NCBI GenBank assembly: GCA_022749755.1
Contig: CM040440.1
Coordinates: forward strand, 8,233,269-8,297,268
Length of the DNA stretch: 64,000 nt
Reading direction: 5' to 3'
From: Azadirachta indica
Taxonomy: Eukaryota; Streptophyta; Magnoliopsida; Sapindales; Meliaceae
Made by a program: the position numbers and the translations under genes
In this document: positions 60,315 through 64,000 of the stretch, piece after piece
Layout: each line of letters starts with the position of its first letter
Position numbering within the stretch: position 1 is the stretch's first letter
Notes under the pieces: generated by a model
Told to the model about the DNA's origin: nothing
The model's database searches: none
The model's input: only the letters and a program-made list of their open reading frames with translations

Positions 60315-60728
60315 CTATCCGAAGAGAGGAAGAAATGGGGTTTAGAGCGTTCCCAGCTTGAGTCTTCAATTTCTGAGTTGGCGGCTCGTAAAGCCGAGCT
60401 GGAGAGCGAGTTGGCCACTGTGGATGAGCGCATTGAGAAGGCCAAGGGCGATGGAGTCGATGGAGGTGTGGACACTGTCTACAAGATGATCCACTTCACG
60501 GACCCTAGCTATAGCATCTCTTATATTTATGATGCTCTGGTTCGAGAGTCTCCCGAGGTTGAAACTACCGAGGCCATGTCTCCCGAGGCTGGTGGTCGGG
60601 GGACCATTCCATCAAACGTTGACGCGCAGCCTCATGGTCTACCGGTGTCCGAGGCGGCTCAGAATCCTTCAGGTGTTGAAGCTGCTGGCCAGCCTACTTT
60701 TGGAACCGTTATGTCAGCCAATAAATGA
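60315..60728 (+). pseudogene. C-terminal part of the transposon-type gene, unit 2
   Basis: Copy of 41351-41764, starting 30 bases after the YqgF-like stop codon. It could serve as 3' UTR of that gene's transcript. No separate start is evident. Confidence 0.75.
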
Positions 60729-62595
60729 TAATATTTTTGTAACAAGAACTCATATTTTTGAACTTGTATAATTCATGCGATGTAATTTTTTGTCTGCGAT
60801 GAAGAATCTATCATTTCCTTTCTAGGCTGGTCTCTGTATTTATTTAAATTTTCTTCCTTCCGAGCATGAATGATTAACTTCTAGTAATCATTTAGGTAAT
60901 GTATCAGATCTTCCAACAGAATTCCTAACAGGTACCTTTCGAGGCGCAGAAATTTCTAACCCTGAAAATTTTCAAAGTATGAAAATCCTCTTAACATTTA
61001 CGCGTACAAGAATATATATATATATATTTTTTAATTTATTTTTGGGCATTTTTGGTGTACACATGAAGTTAGTGGGTAAGTATATTATAACTATCATATA
61101 TATATATATATGTAATTTATCCGAGCCCCTGTTTTGTTTGATATATATTTAGACTCGCTGTGCATGCGTTGGGATTCATAAATATTGAGCAGTATGGATC
61201 TTGCGACAGACTTCCTACTCTTTCTTGTCGGCCACGAACACGCATATTCATACCTTGCATTCTTTAATTTTTATTCTGTGCTTATTTCGTTAACTTTACT
61301 TCAATGTCATTGACTTAGTTATGTGGTATTTCTATCCCCTGTGTAGGTAGTTATGCGATTGAACCAATTGAAGGCAGGCAGTCCCTCGACAAGCAAAGTC
61401 AATCGGGGCGAGAAATATATCCAGGTCATCTCTGTTTATGGGCTTTGTACATTACGATAGTGCTGTGAAATGTGCAGTCTTTTTGTTAGACAAATAGCTC
61501 TGTTATTTGCTTTGATGTCTATTGTTTGACATGTAAACTTTTTAAGTAGGGGAGATCAAAGTTGATGTGAAAGAACCTTCTACAAGTTAATTGGATGAGT
61601 TTGGTAGTTAATACTGCTTTATTAGAATTGTATTTTTTAAGTGTTTGAAATCTGAAAGAAAGAAAAAAGAATTGTAACCTTTTTCCTCGTGTGCATCTTG
61701 ATATGATGGTTTCCAGAATGAATTTTGGATGTGGAGGACTCTCTGGAATATATAATGATTCTGATGCTTTGTAGTCATGATTTCAAATCTCTAATTTGAA
61801 ATGGAAATGAAAAGCTTAGTGTTGGGAAACCAATCATTATTAATATTTCCGTTGTAACGTTGTTAGAGTGTCGCATATATATGTTCCATTTGGGCACTAA
61901 TTGTTATCAGTAATTTATATAATGATGGGTTTGAAATGATTTGAAATGATTAAGCATGCTAAATGGTTACAAGATTAAAAGTCGACTTAAAATCCAGTTT
62001 GCTATGTTGGGGATTTAAGTCATCTCTGCTTCAGTTGATATATCTCCATGTTTTTGTTGTTTATCTAAGATGTTAGAAAATGTCATTTCATTTTAGCTAT
62101 ATTATTATTTGATTGATTTTACCATTGTTTTTTATGATATTTTATTGTGATGATTGGAGCTAATCGGGCGTAATTATTTTTACTATTATCTTATTGTATG
62201 CTTTTGTAATATCTTTAAAAGTCACAATATACAAACCTTCAATCTTCAATTCTGAGTTCTAGTACTCATTCTCAAATTCTAAAGTAATGGCAATGGAAAG
62301 CAACGTTAATACGAAACAACCGATTTGGAATTTTGCATGTCAATTTTAGAATTTTCCTTCAAATCGTTTTTCAGATAAGCATATATGTTAACATCTATGA
62401 TTATCCTTTGTCTTAAAAAAGAATGAAAATCAGTTGTTTTTGTTTTCTGCATTTTCTTTTCATATATTGCATTTTCAAGTTTCTTTTCATATAACTTTCA
62501 TTTTTATTTTCATATTTGTTATGAAATTAATTATGCGTATTAATTCATTACAACCATCGATTGCAAATGAGATACATGATTCTACAATCAGAACT
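60729..62595. other. Non-coding DNA, unit 2
   Basis: Counterpart of 41765-43626 with a few short indels (for example an extra ATTT near 60842 and a lost CATT near 61261). Confidence 0.5.
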
Positions 62596-64000
62596 GGGGT
62601 TCGTTGACACTTGCCTGCAAAACAATCAATACTGGGTAGATACTATATAACTTCTGACTTGCTTTAACCCGACCTGACTTGATCTCGAATCTGGAAGTTT
62701 AGGCTTCCCTTTGGTAACTTGGGCGATATGCATGACTTAGGCTCGATGGACCACATCAACGTCTCTTCATCATCCTCATCTAGCGTTTCCAGTGCGACTA
62801 TGAGGCCTGGAATAGGCTCCGATAACGCCGAGGCTAGGCACGAGGCTATTGTTATCTCTGATAGCTCTTCTCATGACGTGCAAGGAGCATGGATCCTCAA
62901 TGAACCGAGCTGGAGATCGGGTAGTTCTCCCAGACTTGGCTGTTACCTTAGGTAGATTAGCCTCTTCTGTTGGGGATGAGGCCGTGTCAGGTCACATGGT
63001 AGATCCTGGGGACGTTGACGCACTGGGGAGTCTTCATCTAGCGTAGAGGATGGCAATGCCGGCTTCGAGGATGATATCCTCAGTGCTGATTCTGAAGCAA
63101 CCGAACCGAAGATGTCGAACACCGCTGACCCCGTTAGGCAATTTAGACCGTATGCGGCGGACCGGCTTGTTTCATCTGTAATCTGTGTCGACTTCAAAGC
63201 TTGTAGGAAAATACACCAGATTCTTGATGACATATGTCTCAGGTTGCCCGAAGTGGATGAATTCCCGAGTGAACCCAAGGAGGGGGAGATAGCCCTTCAC
63301 GAAGAGCTTTTCCAATACAGGCTTAGGTTGCCTATTCAGGAATACTTCGCCCGCCGCCTTTTACTACTTCTTCGACATTCCTCCGTACCAATTAAACCTA
63401 AATGGCTGGCGGGTGATAACCAGGTTCTATGTGATCGAGCTGTCGCAGGAACCCCCACCCAGCATTGAAGAAATTAGGTATTTTTATATGCTGAAGAAGA
63501 ACCCAAAAATAGCCCCGGGTTCCACTATCTTCAGTCTCGGCGTCAGACCACCAAAATAGTCACTGGCTCCCCAACCTGCAATAAGGACTGGGAACACATG
63601 GTTTTTTTCGTGGGGGGAAATTGGGGTCAGTCTTCATAGAACGTGTGGGAATGGGTGGCCATGTTGTCACGGCACGAGAAATCGCATGTTGGCTGGCTGT
63701 GCTGGGGTGTGACAACTCAAGCACATTGATGTTTCATGGTGCAAAGTCGGCTTCAGTCTCAAGGGCTATTATGTAGAGGGGACTTAGACCACCCCTGCCC
63801 GAACTGGTCGGGGACTGAAGCCGTCCTCCTGATGAGGCCAAGGTAGGCCGAAACCAGTTAATATGCGACGGGCTAACAAGGCTTACCCTCGACATGGGGG
63901 TCTACGAGGGTGCCGCACGTGCCTTTCCGCTGGGCGCGTGACAATGTGCCCACCACTTTTTAAACTGAAGGTAATCTCGATCTATACTTTGGGTTTTGTT
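62596..64000 (+). pseudogene. N-terminal part of the transposon-type gene, unit 2, broken and cut by window end
   Basis: Copy of 43627-45031 with the same promoter deletion, exon deletion and inserted element. It has a few bases (for example GATGAATTCCC near 63259, and CGCCGCC near 63351) that keep a longer frame open than unit 1. Confidence 0.75.
63664..63944. mobile_element. Small insertion with short inverted ends (281 bases), unit 2
   Basis: Same element at the same site as 44687-44968, one base shorter. It inserted before the segmental duplication. Confidence 0.6.

Larger units (their letters stand above)
48577..64000 (+). repeat. Tandem segmental duplication, unit 2 (cut by window end)
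   Basis: Matches 31323-45031. From about 52012 onward it differs from unit 1 only by scattered substitutions and short homopolymer indels; before that the two differ visibly more. The end of the unit lies beyond the window. Confidence 0.85.

Noticed and set aside
46020..60315. Helitron as the carrier of the 14.3 kb block
   Set aside because: Helitrons capture gene fragments, but I see neither a TC start nor a CTRR end with a hairpin at these joints, and no Rep/helicase.
1..64000. CRISPR arrays, tRNA, rRNA or prokaryotic operons
   Set aside because: No spaced direct repeats, no cloverleaf with conserved boxes that I could see, and gene structure is eukaryotic throughout.

Overview
This is AT-rich nuclear DNA from a flowering plant, most likely a eudicot. 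It has spliced genes with GT-AG introns, a Ran GTPase with the plant-type intron directly after the ATG, a plant RNA pseudouridine synthase, plant Ty3/gypsy and 'putative plant transposon protein' elements, and long AT-rich intergenic DNA with microsatellites. I cannot fix the species. Only two genes look structurally intact: a transposon-type coiled-coil gene at 4412-7061 and a YqgF/RuvX-like gene at 58751-60284. Almost everything else is a broken copy of four source genes shuffled many times: a divergent HSP60-like chaperonin, an RNA pseudouridine synthase, the transposon gene and one Ran GTPase.

Layout, left to right. 1-3019: decayed pseudouridine synthase exons. 3161-7061: 5' flank and intact transposon-type gene. 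7316-9067: a second piece of that gene fused to the 3' half of an HSP60-like gene. 9541-10574 (minus): a Ran GTPase cut off in the middle and joined to HSP60 exons. 11865-12300 (minus): another HSP60 piece. 12305-18018 (minus): a decayed Ty3/gypsy element with gag, protease, RT/RNase H and integrase, both outer LTR ends missing. 18019-19990 (minus): inverted pseudouridine synthase block. 20777-25521: nearly full-length HSP60-like pseudogene (copy B). 26600-30060: a non-autonomous LTR-type element. 30128-30330: a foldback element. 31020-31322: an apparent CACTA transposon end.

From 31323 to the right edge the window is a tandem segmental duplication with a period of about 18.96 kb. Each unit holds an HSP60-like pseudogene (C, D), 3.5 kb of AT-rich DNA, inverted HSP60 exons, pseudouridine synthase exons in scrambled order, the YqgF-like gene, the C-terminal part of the transposon gene, about 1.8 kb of non-coding DNA, and then its N-terminal part. 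Unit 2 runs off the window. From about 33050 onward the two units are nearly identical by eye; to the left of that point the copies are clearly more diverged.

Taken together the window looks like a duplication hotspot in which gene fragments were copied, inverted and joined by transposon activity and illegitimate recombination. The most interesting surviving product is the 351-residue YqgF-like gene, intact in unit 2 and frameshifted in unit 1. The near-identity of the units could also be an assembly or haplotype artefact, and should be tested with long reads.
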